This document shows, one piece after another, positions 47,045-56,528 of a stretch of 64,000 bases of DNA; position 1 is the stretch's first letter, and every line of letters begins with the position of its first letter. Both the position numbers and the translations under genes were made by a program. Source of the stretch: Pigmentiphaga litoralis (GTDB lineage Bacteria > Pseudomonadota > Gammaproteobacteria > Burkholderiales > Burkholderiaceae_B); contig NZ_JACCBP010000001.1 in the NCBI RefSeq assembly GCF_013408655.1, positions 3,906,001-3,970,000 on the forward strand. The letters run 5' to 3'. The notes under the pieces are model-generated. The model worked only from the letters and a program-made list of their open reading frames with translations, searched no databases and was not told the DNA's origin.

Positions 47045-48037
47045 TCAGTGTGCGGTCACGTACCGCCCGCCTTCTGATCGAGCCGGTGTCAGCGCAAACA
47101 ACGTCTTCATGTAGCCGGCCTCTTCCACCGGGCTGCGGCCAAAGAAGCGTTTGAACTCGCGGCTGAACTGCGAGGGGCTTTCATACCCCACCCGCGCCGA
47201 CGCCGCCGCGGCCGTCAGCCCCTGCCGGATCATCAGCAGCCGCGCCTGATGCAACCGCGTCGACTTCAGATATTGGATGGGCGACGTGTGCGTCACGGCC
47301 TTGAAGTGCGCGTGGAAGGCCGGTCCGCTCATGCCCGCCTCACGCGCCAATTGGCCAACATCCAGCGACGACGCGTAGTCGGCATGAATCCGCCGCAACG
47401 CCTTCGCGACCTTGCCGAACTGCCCCTGGCTGGTGAGCGCAGCCCGCAAGGCGCCGCCCTGCTCGCCCATCAGCACCAGGTATGCGATCTCGCGCACGAT
47501 GGCGGGGCCAAGGACTTGCGTTTCGACCCGCGAGCGCAAGGCCTCGAGCAACCTGACCGCCGCCGCGGCCAGCCGGTCGTCGAGCCGGGTGGCGACCATG
47601 CCCCGCGGCGCGTCGGCGATCGCGGCATCGGCATGGTCCAGCGTCATCAGCAGATCGGACAGCATGGCCAGGTCGATGCGCAGCGCCACGCCCAGCATGG
47701 GTTCGTCGGCGGACGCTTCGGTCTCGGTTGAAAACGGCAGCGGCACGGACAGCACCAGGTAATGCTGCGCGTCGTACACGTAGACCTGGTCGCCAAAAAA
47801 GCCGCGTTTGCGGCCCTGGCAGACGATGACGATGCTGGGTTCGTACAGCACCGGGGTGCGCCCCAGCGGCCCGTTCGCGCGCATGTAGCGCACGCTGTCG
47901 AGCGGCGATTGGGTGTATCCCTCGGACGGCGCGAGTTCCTTCAGCAGGTCGATCATGCGCTGCTGCTGGGTGTGCTGCGATGTGGGGTCGGCGCGGTTCG
48001 CGGGGACGTGCTTCGGGAGATCGGACATCAAGGTCAT
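47045..48037 (-). CDS. AraC-family regulator (AraC_N / YqhC-like)
   Basis: 330 residues from the ATG at 48037 (MTLMSDLP); an ATG at 48028 is an alternative and a long upstream open frame is not family-like. The N-terminal AraC_N domain contains LYEPSIVIVCQGRKRGFFGDQVYVYDAQHYLVLSVPLPF. The C-terminal AraC domain has LDVGQLAREAGMSGPAFHAHFKAV and GLTAAAASARVGYESPSQFSREFKR. Relatives respond to aldehydes or electrophiles and activate a nearby oxidoreductase. The SDR gene starts divergently 269 bases away. Confidence 0.87.
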   Translation of the reverse strand: MTLMSDLPKHVPANRADPTSQHTQQQRMIDLLKELAPSEGYTQSPLDSVRYMRANGPLGRTPVLYEPSIVIVCQGRKRGFFGDQVYVYDAQHYLVLSVPLPFSTETEASADEPMLGVALRIDLAMLSDLLMTLDHADAAIADAPRGMVATRLDDRLAAAAVRLLEALRSRVETQVLGPAIVREIAYLVLMGEQGGALRAALTSQGQFGKVAKALRRIHADYASSLDVGQLAREAGMSGPAFHAHFKAVTHTSPIQYLKSTRLHQARLLMIRQGLTAAAASARVGYESPSQFSREFKRFFGRSPVEEAGYMKTLFALTPARSEGGRYVTAH

Positions 48038-48306
48038 GGTGGATCTGCCAGGGTAGGTGGCGTGGTGGGACAACGTTGTGATGTCGTGACTGCAGGGCGT
48101 GGCGCCGCCGTGTTGCCGACATGGAAATGTGCCATGAATCGGTCGGTATACGCCACGTGGCAATGAAGCGGCATAGGAATAGGCAAGACTCGGATAGCCC
48201 TGGCCATTCGCACCGGTCCATGGGGATCCTAGGATGGAGGCCTTGTCGAACGGCAGGCGTTGTTCGCCCCGCCCGCTGTTCCGCTTCTCTTTCAAGGACA
48301 TGAACC

Positions 48307-49074
48307 ATGACGACGACCACTCCCCCTGTTCAGACACTTTCGACGACCGACCGCAAAGTCATCCTGATCACCGGCGCCAGCAGCGGCATCGGTGAAGCGA
48401 CAGCCCGCCGCCTGGCGCAGGCCGGCCACACGCTGATGCTCGGCGCGCGCCGGGTCGACCGCCTGCACGTCTTGGCCGACGACCTGCGCGCAACCGGCGC
48501 CACGGTGCACGTCCAGGCGCTGGACGTGACGCAGCTGGACAGCGTGCAGGCCTTCGCGACCGAAGCGCAGCACCGCTTTGGCCGGATCGATGTGATCGTC
48601 AACAATGCGGGCGTGATGCCGCTGTCGCGGATCGACGCGTTGAAGATCGATGAATGGAATCGCATGATCGACGTCAACATTCGCGGTGTGCTGCATGGCA
48701 TTGCGGCCGTATTGCCCATCATGCAGGCGCAGCGGTCAGGACATGTGATCAATGTGTCGTCGATCGGCGGCCATGCCGTGAGCCCGACCGCGGCGGTGTA
48801 TTGCGCAACCAAGTTCGCCGTGGCCGCGTTGTCGGAAGGACTGCGGCAGGAAGCGGGTGCGGACCTGCGCGTCACTGTCATTTCTCCGGGGGTGACAGAA
48901 TCGGAATTGGCCGAAAGCATTTCCGATGAAGGCGGCCGCGAAGAAATGCGCACCTTCCGCCGCGTCGCCATCCCCGCCGATGCCATTGCGCGCGCGATGG
49001 AATACGCGATCAACCAGCCGGCCGACGTGGACGTCAGCGAGATCATCGTGCGCCCGACCGCCAGCCCGTATTGA
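48307..49074 (+). CDS. SDR-family oxidoreductase
   Basis: 255 residues with the NAD(P)-binding TGASSGIG (22-29), structural NNAG (99-102), S151/S152, and catalytic Y165/K169 in YCATK. It belongs to the NADP-preferring classical SDRs similar to YdfG, judged by the GARRVDRL segment after beta-2. Divergence from an AraC regulator of the AraC_N type suggests inducible reduction of a carbonyl. A terminator follows directly. Confidence 0.87.
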   Translation: MTTTTPPVQTLSTTDRKVILITGASSGIGEATARRLAQAGHTLMLGARRVDRLHVLADDLRATGATVHVQALDVTQLDSVQAFATEAQHRFGRIDVIVNNAGVMPLSRIDALKIDEWNRMIDVNIRGVLHGIAAVLPIMQAQRSGHVINVSSIGGHAVSPTAAVYCATKFAVAALSEGLRQEAGADLRVTVISPGVTESELAESISDEGGREEMRTFRRVAIPADAIARAMEYAINQPADVDVSEIIVRPTASPY

Positions 49075-49079
49075 GCCCA

Positions 49080-49118
49080 GGGCATGGCGGGGCGCCAGGA
49101 CGCCTCGCCGCCCTTTTT
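49080..49118 (+). terminator. Rho-independent terminator of the SDR gene
   Basis: GGGC plus GGCGGGGCG (49080-49094, with a 2-base bulge) pairs with CGCCTCGCC plus GCCC (49101-49113), and TTTTT follows at once. It starts 6 bases after the stop codon. Confidence 0.75.
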
Positions 49119-49256
49119 ATCTGAAATCTATTTCAATGAATTTCGCGATGCCCTGAAGCATTGCGTTACGTCTGGCCATTGCGCACACTGGCGCCGCTCA
49201 TCCTTGCGCGGCGCCGTGGTCGGCGTTGCGTCGTTTATGAATCGACTGCTGCGTTG

Positions 49257-50768
49257 ATGCCCATGCCAGTACCTGCTTCCCCTTCGTCTTCTGCCCGCCA
49301 CGGCGCGCCACCACACGCCCAGCCAGGTGCTCGGCCGCGTGGCTTGTCGATGCGCCGCGCCGTGATCGCCGCAGTGATCCTTGCCGTCCTTGGGGCGGGC
49401 GGCTACATCGCGTGGAAGCAGATGTTCGCGGCCAAGAGCCCGCGCGAGCTGTACCAGATCGTGCCGGTGACGCGGGGCGACCTGGAAGACCTGGTGTCCG
49501 CCACCGGCACCTTGCAGCCGCGCGAATACGTGGATGTGGGCGCGCAGGTGTCGGGGCAGTTGAAGAAGATCCACGTGGAAGTGGGGTCTGTCGTGACCGA
49601 GCGCGATCTGCTTGCCGAGATCGACCCGACCGTGTTCCTGGCCAACGTGGATGCCCGGCGCGCGGGTCTGCGCAATCAGAAGGCGACCAAGCTGGATCGC
49701 GAGGCGCAACTGGTGCTGGCCGAATTGCAGTTCAAACGCCAGGAAGCATTGCGGGCCGAAGGCGCGACCAGTGCCGACGCCTACCAGCAGGCCGAGGCCG
49801 CGTTGAAGTCGTCGCGCGCGCAGATCGCGGCGCTGCAGGCGCAGATCGAGCAGACCGAATCGACGCTGCGGGCCGACGAAGCCAACCTGAATTACGCGAA
49901 GATTTACGCGCCCATGAGCGGCACGGTGGTGTCGATCACGGCGCGGCAGGGACAGACGCTGAACAGCAACCAGTCGGCGCCGATCATCTTGCGGATCGCC
50001 GATTTGTCGACCATGACCGTGCAGACCCAGGTGTCCGAAGCGGACGTGAACAAGCTGCGTCAGGGGATGGATGTGTACTTCACGACGTTGGGCAGCAGCG
50101 GCCAGCGGTGGTGGGGCACGCTGCGCAAGATCGAGCCGACGCCGACCGTGACCAACAACGTGGTGCTGTACAACGCCCTGTTCGACGTACCGAACGCCAA
50201 CCGCGCGTTGATGACGTCGATGACGGCGCAGGTGTTCTTCGTTGCCACGTCGGTCAAGGACACGCTGCTGCTGCCGGTGGCGGCGGTCCAGCAAGGCAAT
50301 CGTGGCCCGCGGGCCGGGCGTGAGGGGATGCAGCAGGGACCGGGTACGGGTCGCGGGGCAGGCGCGGACCGCGCGTCGGCAGGCTCGGTGCCGGGCTCGC
50401 GCGACGGCGCGAACGCGCGACCCAGCGCCGCCGCGACTGCTGGCGCCGCGACTGCGGGCGCCACGGCTGCCGAATCGACGGGCCAACCTTCCGCCAACGC
50501 CGACGCACCAACGCGCCGCCCTTCCCGCGGTCCGCGCCGCGCCACGATCCAGGTGCTGACGGCCGACGGCAAGATCGAGGAACGGCAGATCGAAGTGGGC
50601 GTGAGCAACCGGGTGCAGATCCAGGTGCTGTCCGGCCTGGAAGAAGGCGAGCAGGTGATTGCCGGAGTGCGTCAGCAGGCGACGCCGGCACGCGGGGCAT
50701 CGGGCAACGCCATGCCACCGGGCGCGATGCCTCCGGGCATGCCCGCCGGCGCCCCGCGTGGGCGATGA
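49257..50768 (+). CDS. macA: MacA-like periplasmic adaptor of an ABC efflux pump
   Basis: 503 residues. An N-terminal membrane anchor ([19 protein letters not shown]) precedes a lipoyl half ([22 protein letters not shown]), an alpha-hairpin coiled coil (about 105-180), the second lipoyl half ([20 protein letters not shown]) and beta-barrel segments. Between the beta-barrel and the final membrane-proximal strand is a ~90-residue G/A/R/S/T-rich insertion (starting [15 protein letters not shown]), and the C-terminus is M/P/G-rich. It bridges MacB and the outer-membrane factor encoded downstream. Start at ATG 49257; an ATG 6 bases later is possible. Confidence 0.87.
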   Translation: MPMPVPASPSSSARHGAPPHAQPGARPRGLSMRRAVIAAVILAVLGAGGYIAWKQMFAAKSPRELYQIVPVTRGDLEDLVSATGTLQPREYVDVGAQVSGQLKKIHVEVGSVVTERDLLAEIDPTVFLANVDARRAGLRNQKATKLDREAQLVLAELQFKRQEALRAEGATSADAYQQAEAALKSSRAQIAALQAQIEQTESTLRADEANLNYAKIYAPMSGTVVSITARQGQTLNSNQSAPIILRIADLSTMTVQTQVSEADVNKLRQGMDVYFTTLGSSGQRWWGTLRKIEPTPTVTNNVVLYNALFDVPNANRALMTSMTAQVFFVATSVKDTLLLPVAAVQQGNRGPRAGREGMQQGPGTGRGAGADRASAGSVPGSRDGANARPSAAATAGAATAGATAAESTGQPSANADAPTRRPSRGPRRATIQVLTADGKIEERQIEVGVSNRVQIQVLSGLEEGEQVIAGVRQQATPARGASGNAMPPGAMPPGMPAGAPRGR

Positions 50769-50778
50769 GGCGCGACGC

Positions 50779-52902
50779 ATGACATCCGGCATTCCTAAGA
50801 CACAAGACACGAGCCCCGCCACGGGCCCTGGCATCGGACATGACATTGGCCACGGGCCAGCCTCCATGCCCACCGACGACGCCCCGCCGCTGATCGAACT
50901 GACGGGCGTCACCAAGACCTACCGCAATGGCGACCTGGCCGTTGAGGTGCTGCACGGTGTGGACCTGACGATTCGGGAAGGCGAGTTCGTGGCCTTGATG
51001 GGCGCATCGGGCTCGGGCAAGTCGACGCTGATGAACATCCTGGGCTGCCTGGATCGCCCCACAACCGGCAGCTACCGCTTCATGGGCCAGGACGTGTCGG
51101 GCCTGTCGCGCGACGAACTGGCGCGGCTGCGGCGCGAGGACTTCGGTTTTGTCTTCCAGAGCTACAACCTGATCGCCACCGCCAGCGCGATTGAAAACGT
51201 CGAAGTGCCGGCCATGTATTCCCATATGGATCCCGACGAACGCCGTGCGCGGGCCGCCTCGCTGCTGGACGAGCTTGGCCTGGGCGAGCGCGGTCATCAT
51301 CGTCCGAACCAGTTGTCGGGTGGACAGCAGCAGCGGGTGTCGATTGCACGTGCACTGATGAATGGCGGACGCATCATCCTGGCCGACGAGCCGACCGGCG
51401 CGCTGGACAGCAAGAGCGGCGCCGATGTGATGAAGCTGCTGGCCGACCTGTCGGCACGCGGCCATACCGTCATCCTGATCACGCACGCCCGCGAAGTGGC
51501 GGATCATGCGGACCGGCTGATCGAGATCAAGGACGGCAACATCGTGAGCGACGCCGGACCGTCCAAGCCGGTACGCGGCGCCGCATCGGATGCAACATCG
51601 GATGCCGCAGCAGACGCCGCATCAGGCGCCGCGTCGGATGCCGCATCAGACGCCCCACCCCGCCAAACCAACGCCTTCGTGCCACCCGTGCACCGGCAGA
51701 CAGGCTCAAGCCTCAGCGACATGGTCGAAGCCGCCCGGATGGCGCTGCGGTCCTTGCGCGCCAACGTGTTCCGCGCGGTGCTGACGCTGCTGGGCATCGT
51801 GATCGGCGTGGGGTCGGTAATCACCATGCTGGCAATCGGTGATGGCGCCAAGCAGGCCGTGATCGACCGCATCAGCGCCATGGGGTCGAACCTGTTGCTG
51901 GTGCGGCCCGGCGCGCCGAACCAGCGCGGCTTCAACAGTACGGCCACGCTGGTGCTCAATGACGTGTACGCGATCGACAAGGTGCCCAATGTGCTGGCTG
52001 CGGTGCCCGAGCAGAACAGTTCGGCCACGGTGCGCCAGGGCAATGCCGACTACAGCACCAGCATCAACGGCACGTCGGCCAAGTTTCCGATCGCCCGGCA
52101 GTGGCCGGTGGCACGCGGCACCTTCTTTTCGGAGCAGGACGAGGCCGACTATGCGACCGTGGCCGTGCTCGGATCCACAGTGGCCAAGGCGCTATTTACG
52201 GACGGCAGCGATCCGGTCGGCAAATTCATTCTGGTCAACAACCTGATCTTTCAGGTGATCGGCGTGATGAGCGACCGGGGCGCATCGCCCATGGGCTCGG
52301 ACCAGGATGACATTGTGTTCGTGCCCTACGCGACCAGCAGCCTGCGCCTGTCGGGGCAGCGCTTTCTGCGCAATGTGACGGTGGCCGTGGACGACCTGAA
52401 GCAGATCGACGACACGCAGGCCGCGGTCGAAACCGTGCTGCTCGAGCGCCATGGCGTGGTCGATTTCCAGATCCGCAACATGGCGTCGATCATCGAGACC
52501 ACCGAGCAGACGCAGAACACCATGACGATCCTGCTGGGGTCGATTGCCGCCATCTCATTGTTGGTGGGGGGCATAGGCGTGATGAACATCATGCTGGTGT
52601 CGGTCACGGAGCGCACGCGCGAGATCGGCATCCGCATGGCGACCGGCGCGCGCGAGGGCAACATCATGCAGCAGTTCCTGATCGAAGCCGTGGTGGTGTC
52701 GGCGCTGGGCGGCGCGATCGGCGTGCTGGGCGGCCTGGGCGTGGCGGCGGTGGTCGGCGCCTTTGGCACACCCATTCAGTATTCGATTGCGCCCGTGCTG
52801 CTGGCCTTTGGCTGCGCCTTTGCGACCGGTCTGGTGTTCGGCTACCTGCCAGCCAAGAAAGCCGCCAAGCTCGACCCCGTGGTCGCCTTGTCGGCGGAGT
52901 GA
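50779..52902 (+). CDS. macB: MacB-like ABC transporter (ATPase plus permease)
   Basis: 707 residues. The ATPase domain has Walker [10 protein letters not shown] (75-83), signature LSGGQQQR and Walker [13 protein letters not shown]. After a linker containing degenerate 12-bp repeats (encoding [22 protein letters not shown]) comes the MacB permease: an N-terminal helix, a large periplasmic domain and three C-terminal helices ([20 protein letters not shown] motif). It drives mechanotransmission-type export of macrolides, lipids or peptides through the MacA/TolC-like tunnel. The start ATG is 10 bases after the macA stop; ATG 50866 is an alternative. Confidence 0.9.
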   Translation: MTSGIPKTQDTSPATGPGIGHDIGHGPASMPTDDAPPLIELTGVTKTYRNGDLAVEVLHGVDLTIREGEFVALMGASGSGKSTLMNILGCLDRPTTGSYRFMGQDVSGLSRDELARLRREDFGFVFQSYNLIATASAIENVEVPAMYSHMDPDERRARAASLLDELGLGERGHHRPNQLSGGQQQRVSIARALMNGGRIILADEPTGALDSKSGADVMKLLADLSARGHTVILITHAREVADHADRLIEIKDGNIVSDAGPSKPVRGAASDATSDAAADAASGAASDAASDAPPRQTNAFVPPVHRQTGSSLSDMVEAARMALRSLRANVFRAVLTLLGIVIGVGSVITMLAIGDGAKQAVIDRISAMGSNLLLVRPGAPNQRGFNSTATLVLNDVYAIDKVPNVLAAVPEQNSSATVRQGNADYSTSINGTSAKFPIARQWPVARGTFFSEQDEADYATVAVLGSTVAKALFTDGSDPVGKFILVNNLIFQVIGVMSDRGASPMGSDQDDIVFVPYATSSLRLSGQRFLRNVTVAVDDLKQIDDTQAAVETVLLERHGVVDFQIRNMASIIETTEQTQNTMTILLGSIAAISLLVGGIGVMNIMLVSVTERTREIGIRMATGAREGNIMQQFLIEAVVVSALGGAIGVLGGLGVAAVVGAFGTPIQYSIAPVLLAFGCAFATGLVFGYLPAKKAAKLDPVVALSAE

Positions 52903-52904
52903 TC

Positions 52905-54383
52905 ATGACGTTTTCACCCTTTCGTATGGCTCGTTTTCACATGTCCTGCCGCCGCCCGCCTCGTTCCTGCACCCCGCCGTCTCGTCGCAACGCTGCCTTG
53001 GCCGTGTCCCTCGCCATGTTCCTGGCGATCACCGGTTGCGCCACCCGCATCGACAGCGTGCCCCCCCAACTGGACCTGCCGGTCGCCTTCGCCGAGCCGT
53101 CACCCTCGGACCGGCAACTGGACCTGGAATGGTGGCGACGTTTCGAATCAGGCGAGCTGGTGTCGCTGGTGGACACCGCCCTGGCCGCCAGCCCCACGCT
53201 GACCATCGCCGCCGAACGGGTCGTGCAGGCGGAGATCACCGTGCGGTCGGCCGGCGCAACCTTGTTCCCGGCGTTGAGCCTGAACGGCACCACGGCCGAC
53301 CGGCGCAACAATCCGGGCACGTCCAACGCCGCGTGGAGCAATACGCAATCCACCGGACTGACCCTGGGGATCAGCTACGAAGTCGACCTGTGGGGCCGGC
53401 TGGCAGCGACCCTGCAGGGCACACGCGCCAATCTGGCGGCCAACCGCTACGACTACGAAACGGCCCGGCTCGCATTGACGACGGGAGTGGCCAATGCCTA
53501 TTTCCAGGTGATCGCGGCGCGCGTGCGGCTGCAGATCGCCCGTGACAACCTGGCGATTGCCGAACGGGTGTTCAACATCGTGGAGATCCGGCAGCGCAAT
53601 GGCGCGGTGTCGGACCTGGACGTGTCGCGGCAGCGCACGACGGTGCTGGCCCAACGGGCCGCGATCCAGCCGCTGGAAGTCCAGGGCCGGCAGGCGGAAA
53701 GCGCCCTGGCGATCCTGCTTGGACGCGCGCCGCAAGGCTTTACGGTGCAAAGCGCCAGTTTTGACGGGATCGCCATTCCCGAAGTGGGCGCCGGCTTGCC
53801 GTCGGACCTGCTGGTGCGGCGCCCCGACCTGGCCAGCAGTGAAGCGCAGCTGGCCGCCGGGGACGCCAACGTGGCGGTGGCGCGGGCCGCGCTGCTGCCC
53901 AGCCTGTCCCTGTCAGGATCCACAGGTCTGGCCAGCGCCGCCCTGCTCTCCCTGGCCAACCCGGCGTACAGCATGGGCCTGACCGGCAGCCTGGCGCAGA
54001 CGCTGTTCGACGGGGGCCGGCTGCGCAATCAGGTCGCCCTGACCGAGTCGCAGCGCCGCGCCCTGGTCGAAACCTACCGGAACGCGGTGCTGGGCTCCTT
54101 GAAGGAAGTGGTAGACGCGCTGTCGAACATCGACCGCAACCGCAATTCGGAGATCGCCCAACTGGAAATCCGAGAAGAAGCGGCCCGCACGGTGCGGCTG
54201 TCGGAATTGCGCTATCGCCAGGGCGCCGACGACATCACCATCCTGCTGGATGCGCAGCGCACGCTGTTTTCGGCCCAGGACAGTCTGGTGCAGCTGCGGC
54301 TGGCCCGCCTGACGTCCGCGCTGGACCTGTTCAAGGCCCTGGGTGGGGGTTGGCGCAACGATCTGGCGGTGGCCGGCCGCTAG
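52905..54383 (+). CDS. NodT-family outer membrane efflux lipoprotein
   Basis: 492 residues. A signal peptide with lipobox LAITGC is followed by the typical mature start ([17 protein letters not shown]) and [20 protein letters not shown]. Two outer-membrane-efflux repeats follow, with [24 protein letters not shown] in the first. The ATG at 52905 has GGAG 5 bases upstream; a GTG 6 bases earlier overlaps the macB stop. It is the outer-membrane channel for the MacAB complex encoded in the same operon. Confidence 0.9.
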   Translation: MTFSPFRMARFHMSCRRPPRSCTPPSRRNAALAVSLAMFLAITGCATRIDSVPPQLDLPVAFAEPSPSDRQLDLEWWRRFESGELVSLVDTALAASPTLTIAAERVVQAEITVRSAGATLFPALSLNGTTADRRNNPGTSNAAWSNTQSTGLTLGISYEVDLWGRLAATLQGTRANLAANRYDYETARLALTTGVANAYFQVIAARVRLQIARDNLAIAERVFNIVEIRQRNGAVSDLDVSRQRTTVLAQRAAIQPLEVQGRQAESALAILLGRAPQGFTVQSASFDGIAIPEVGAGLPSDLLVRRPDLASSEAQLAAGDANVAVARAALLPSLSLSGSTGLASAALLSLANPAYSMGLTGSLAQTLFDGGRLRNQVALTESQRRALVETYRNAVLGSLKEVVDALSNIDRNRNSEIAQLEIREEAARTVRLSELRYRQGADDITILLDAQRTLFSAQDSLVQLRLARLTSALDLFKALGGGWRNDLAVAGR

Positions 54384-54525
54384 GCGATTTCCCGGAGTCC
54401 GCACCCGGGTTTTCCTGGGAAAGTGAGCCGTCACCCTCGGCAAACCCAGCAGTGACGCGGCTCGCGCCCGCCTCCACCGTTGCATCTACGATGTAAGGCC
54501 ACTTGCATTCACTCGAAAACTTATT

Positions 54526-54544
54526 AATAATTACTCTCATTCAC
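54526..54544. promoter_or_regulatory. Possible Fur box upstream of bfd
   Basis: AATAATTACTCTCATTCAC matches 12 of 19 positions of the Fur consensus. It overlaps an AATAAT -10-like hexamer preceded by TTGCAT at 17 bases. Iron repression of the downstream bacterioferritin-associated ferredoxin is the expected regulation. Confidence 0.5.
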
Positions 54545-54590
54545 ATCGATATCGAGGCTGGTCCTGCCAGCCCCGCAACGGTAACGCCCT

Positions 54591-54893
54591 ATGTACGTCT
54601 GTGTCTGCAATGCCATTACAGAACGTCAAGTGCGCGACAGCGTAGCTGCCGGCGCGAACACCCTGTCCGATCTGCAGTTCGACCTGGGCGTGGCCACGTG
54701 TTGCGGTTGCTGTGCCGATACGGCGCGGCAATACCTGCCGGCTGGCGCGGGCGCCTGCAATGCGGCCTTCGAAGCCGACATGGTCGTTGCGAACCGCCCG
54801 GCGCCCGAAGTGGCACCGGCTGCCGCCGCGCCAACCCGGTCCAGCGCCACGACCCGCCGCTTCCCGGTGCACCGTATCGCGAAGGCTGCCTGA
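54591..54893 (+). CDS. bfd: Bacterioferritin-associated ferredoxin
   Basis: 100 residues. The Bfd fold with 2Fe-2S ligands C4, C6, C38 and C41 is clear in MYVCVCNAIT and GVATCCGCCADTARQ. It reduces ferric iron stored in bacterioferritin so iron can be released. The ~45-residue C-terminal tail (AAAAPTRSSATTRR region) is longer than in E. coli Bfd and looks disordered. It precedes bfr by 238 bases and a Fur-like site lies upstream. Confidence 0.9.
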   Translation: MYVCVCNAITERQVRDSVAAGANTLSDLQFDLGVATCCGCCADTARQYLPAGAGACNAAFEADMVVANRPAPEVAPAAAAPTRSSATTRRFPVHRIAKAA

Positions 54894-55131
54894 CACGGCT
54901 GCCTTACAACGGCCGCCTGCAACAGCCGCCTGACACCGCCGCAGCGGCAGCCTGAAAACGGCACCCGGACCCACCCGCTGCCCCGGTATTCCTGCCAGGG
55001 CAGTTGAGACCTCGTCTCATATCCATTTCGCTTGTTAGTCGCGGTGCGAATCACCCGGTGACGTACGGTCGCCGGGTTTCTGCGTCTTCGGTGCTAACCT
55101 CTCGTTCTTCACGAATACTGCGGGGTGCATC

Positions 55132-55611
55132 ATGAAAGGCGACAAGACCGTTATCCAACATCTGAACAAGCAGCTCACCAACGAGCTGACGGCGATCAAC
55201 CAGTACTTCCTGCATGCCCGCATGTTGAATCACTGGGGTTTTGGCCGCCTGGGCAAGCACGAATACGACGAGTCGATCGGCGAAATGAAGCACGCTGACC
55301 TGCTGATCAAGCGTATTTTCATGCTGGATGGCCTGCCCAACCTGCAAGATCTGCACAAGCTGCTGATCGGCGAAAACGTGCCGGAAATCCTGGATTGCGA
55401 TCTGCAGCTGGAAACGCTGTCGCAAGCCACGGTCAAGGAAGCCATGGCCTACTGTGAAAGCGTTCGCGACTACGTGTCGCGCGACCTGTTCCAGAAAATC
55501 CTGGACGACACGGAAGAGCACATCGACTATCTGGAAACGCAGATCGGCCTGATCGATCAGGTCGGCATCCAGAACTACCTGCAATCGCAGATGGACGAAC
55601 AGGGCGACTGA
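55132..55611 (+). CDS. bfr: Bacterioferritin
   Basis: 159 residues forming a 24-mer iron store. By E. coli numbering the ferroxidase ligands E18, E51, H54, E94 and H130 and the haem ligand M52 are present, but the position of E127 is threonine (IDDTEEH-type helix: DDTEEH ends at H130). The rest of the fold is typical ([24 protein letters not shown]). It works with Bfd encoded upstream. A strong terminator follows. Confidence 0.93.
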   Translation: MKGDKTVIQHLNKQLTNELTAINQYFLHARMLNHWGFGRLGKHEYDESIGEMKHADLLIKRIFMLDGLPNLQDLHKLLIGENVPEILDCDLQLETLSQATVKEAMAYCESVRDYVSRDLFQKILDDTEEHIDYLETQIGLIDQVGIQNYLQSQMDEQGD

Positions 55612-55662
55612 TTGCCTGTTGCGTGAATGGTGGCGCGGTTACCCGCAGCCGCCAGAAAGACC

Positions 55663-55699
55663 AAGGCCGCGTTGCACCAGGTGCACACGGCCTTTTTTT
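55663..55699 (+). terminator. Rho-independent terminator of bfr
   Basis: AAGGCCG (55663-55669) pairs with CGGCCTT (55688-55694), enclosing an inner GTTGCAC/GTGCAC stem, and is followed by a run of T to 55699. Confidence 0.85.
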
Positions 55700-55710
55700 A
55701 CGCCCGAAAA

Positions 55711-55770
55711 GCAGGGTCAGGTATGGCAGGGTCAGTGATGGCAGGGTCAGTGATGGCGGGATCAGTTATT
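55711..55770. repeat. Four tandem 15-bp repeats at the end of a leftward gene
   Basis: Units GCAGGGTCAGGTATG (55711-55725), GCAGGGTCAGTGATG (55726-55740 and 55741-55755) and the diverged GCGGGATCAGTTATT (55756-55770). The last unit includes the stop codon of the 55762-56457 gene. Confidence 0.8.
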
Positions 55771-56457
55771 CCCGGTGCGCGGGCATTCGGCGATTTTGCC
55801 CCAGCCATCATTCGGGCCGCAGTGCCGCCATTTGGCCTGTTCGACACAGATGGCGCGGCTGACAAAGCCCTGTTCGGAACAGCGTTGCAGATCGGTGCGC
55901 AGCGCCACCATCCAGCCTTCGCCACCCGAACCGGCGGACGATGCGGCAGCCGCCGATGCCGGCATGGGCGTGGGCGGGGTGATCGGGCCCTGGGCCACGG
56001 GCGGCGACATGTCGGTCGCGTCCACCGTGGCGATCGGGGCCATGGGAGCCTGCGGCACGGATTGCACCACCACGGGCGGGGCGATGCTGGTCTTGCCTTC
56101 TTCGTACTGTTCCTGCAGCTTGTGCAGGTCCGGCGCCTGCGTCGACAGCACGGTGTCGGGCGGCGGCGTGCTGAGGGCGGACACCATGGGAATCGGCGCG
56201 GCCGGCTGAACGGGGCGGCGGGGAACGCCGCGGGTGCCGTCCAGGCGGGGCTGGGGCGGTTCCGGAACGAAACGGCTGGCGTCGATCTGTGCGATCGGCG
56301 CTTCGGCGGAGCCGGGCCGGTTTTCGGGAATCGGTGCGCCGGCAGCGGTGACGATGTCGGCCGGTGCGTGCCACGATAACCATAGTCCCAACAGGAAGCC
56401 GGCCAGCACCACTGCGCCCAGACCGCCGAGCGCCATGTAGATGTGCTTGCGTTGCAT
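55762..56457 (-). CDS. Membrane-anchored hypothetical protein with C-terminal cysteine motif
   Basis: 231 residues from an ATG with AGAGG 8 bases upstream. One N-terminal membrane helix (YMALGGLGAVVLAGFLLGLWLSW) is followed by a ~130-residue proline/alanine-rich linker. A conserved-looking C-terminal block follows: WMVALRTDLQRCSEQGFVSRAICVEQAKWRHC then GWGKIAECP, with four cysteines, likely periplasmic and disulphide-bonded. I recall similar C-terminal ends in betaproteobacterial proteins of unknown function. No function is proposed. Confidence 0.72.
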   Translation of the reverse strand: MQRKHIYMALGGLGAVVLAGFLLGLWLSWHAPADIVTAAGAPIPENRPGSAEAPIAQIDASRFVPEPPQPRLDGTRGVPRRPVQPAAPIPMVSALSTPPPDTVLSTQAPDLHKLQEQYEEGKTSIAPPVVVQSVPQAPMAPIATVDATDMSPPVAQGPITPPTPMPASAAAASSAGSGGEGWMVALRTDLQRCSEQGFVSRAICVEQAKWRHCGPNDGWGKIAECPRTGNN

Positions 56458-56528
56458 GTCGTTCACCTCTTTCGATGACGCGCGACGGGCAAGCCTGCCG
56501 TCGTCACGCCATCCTTCTAGTCGGCCTC

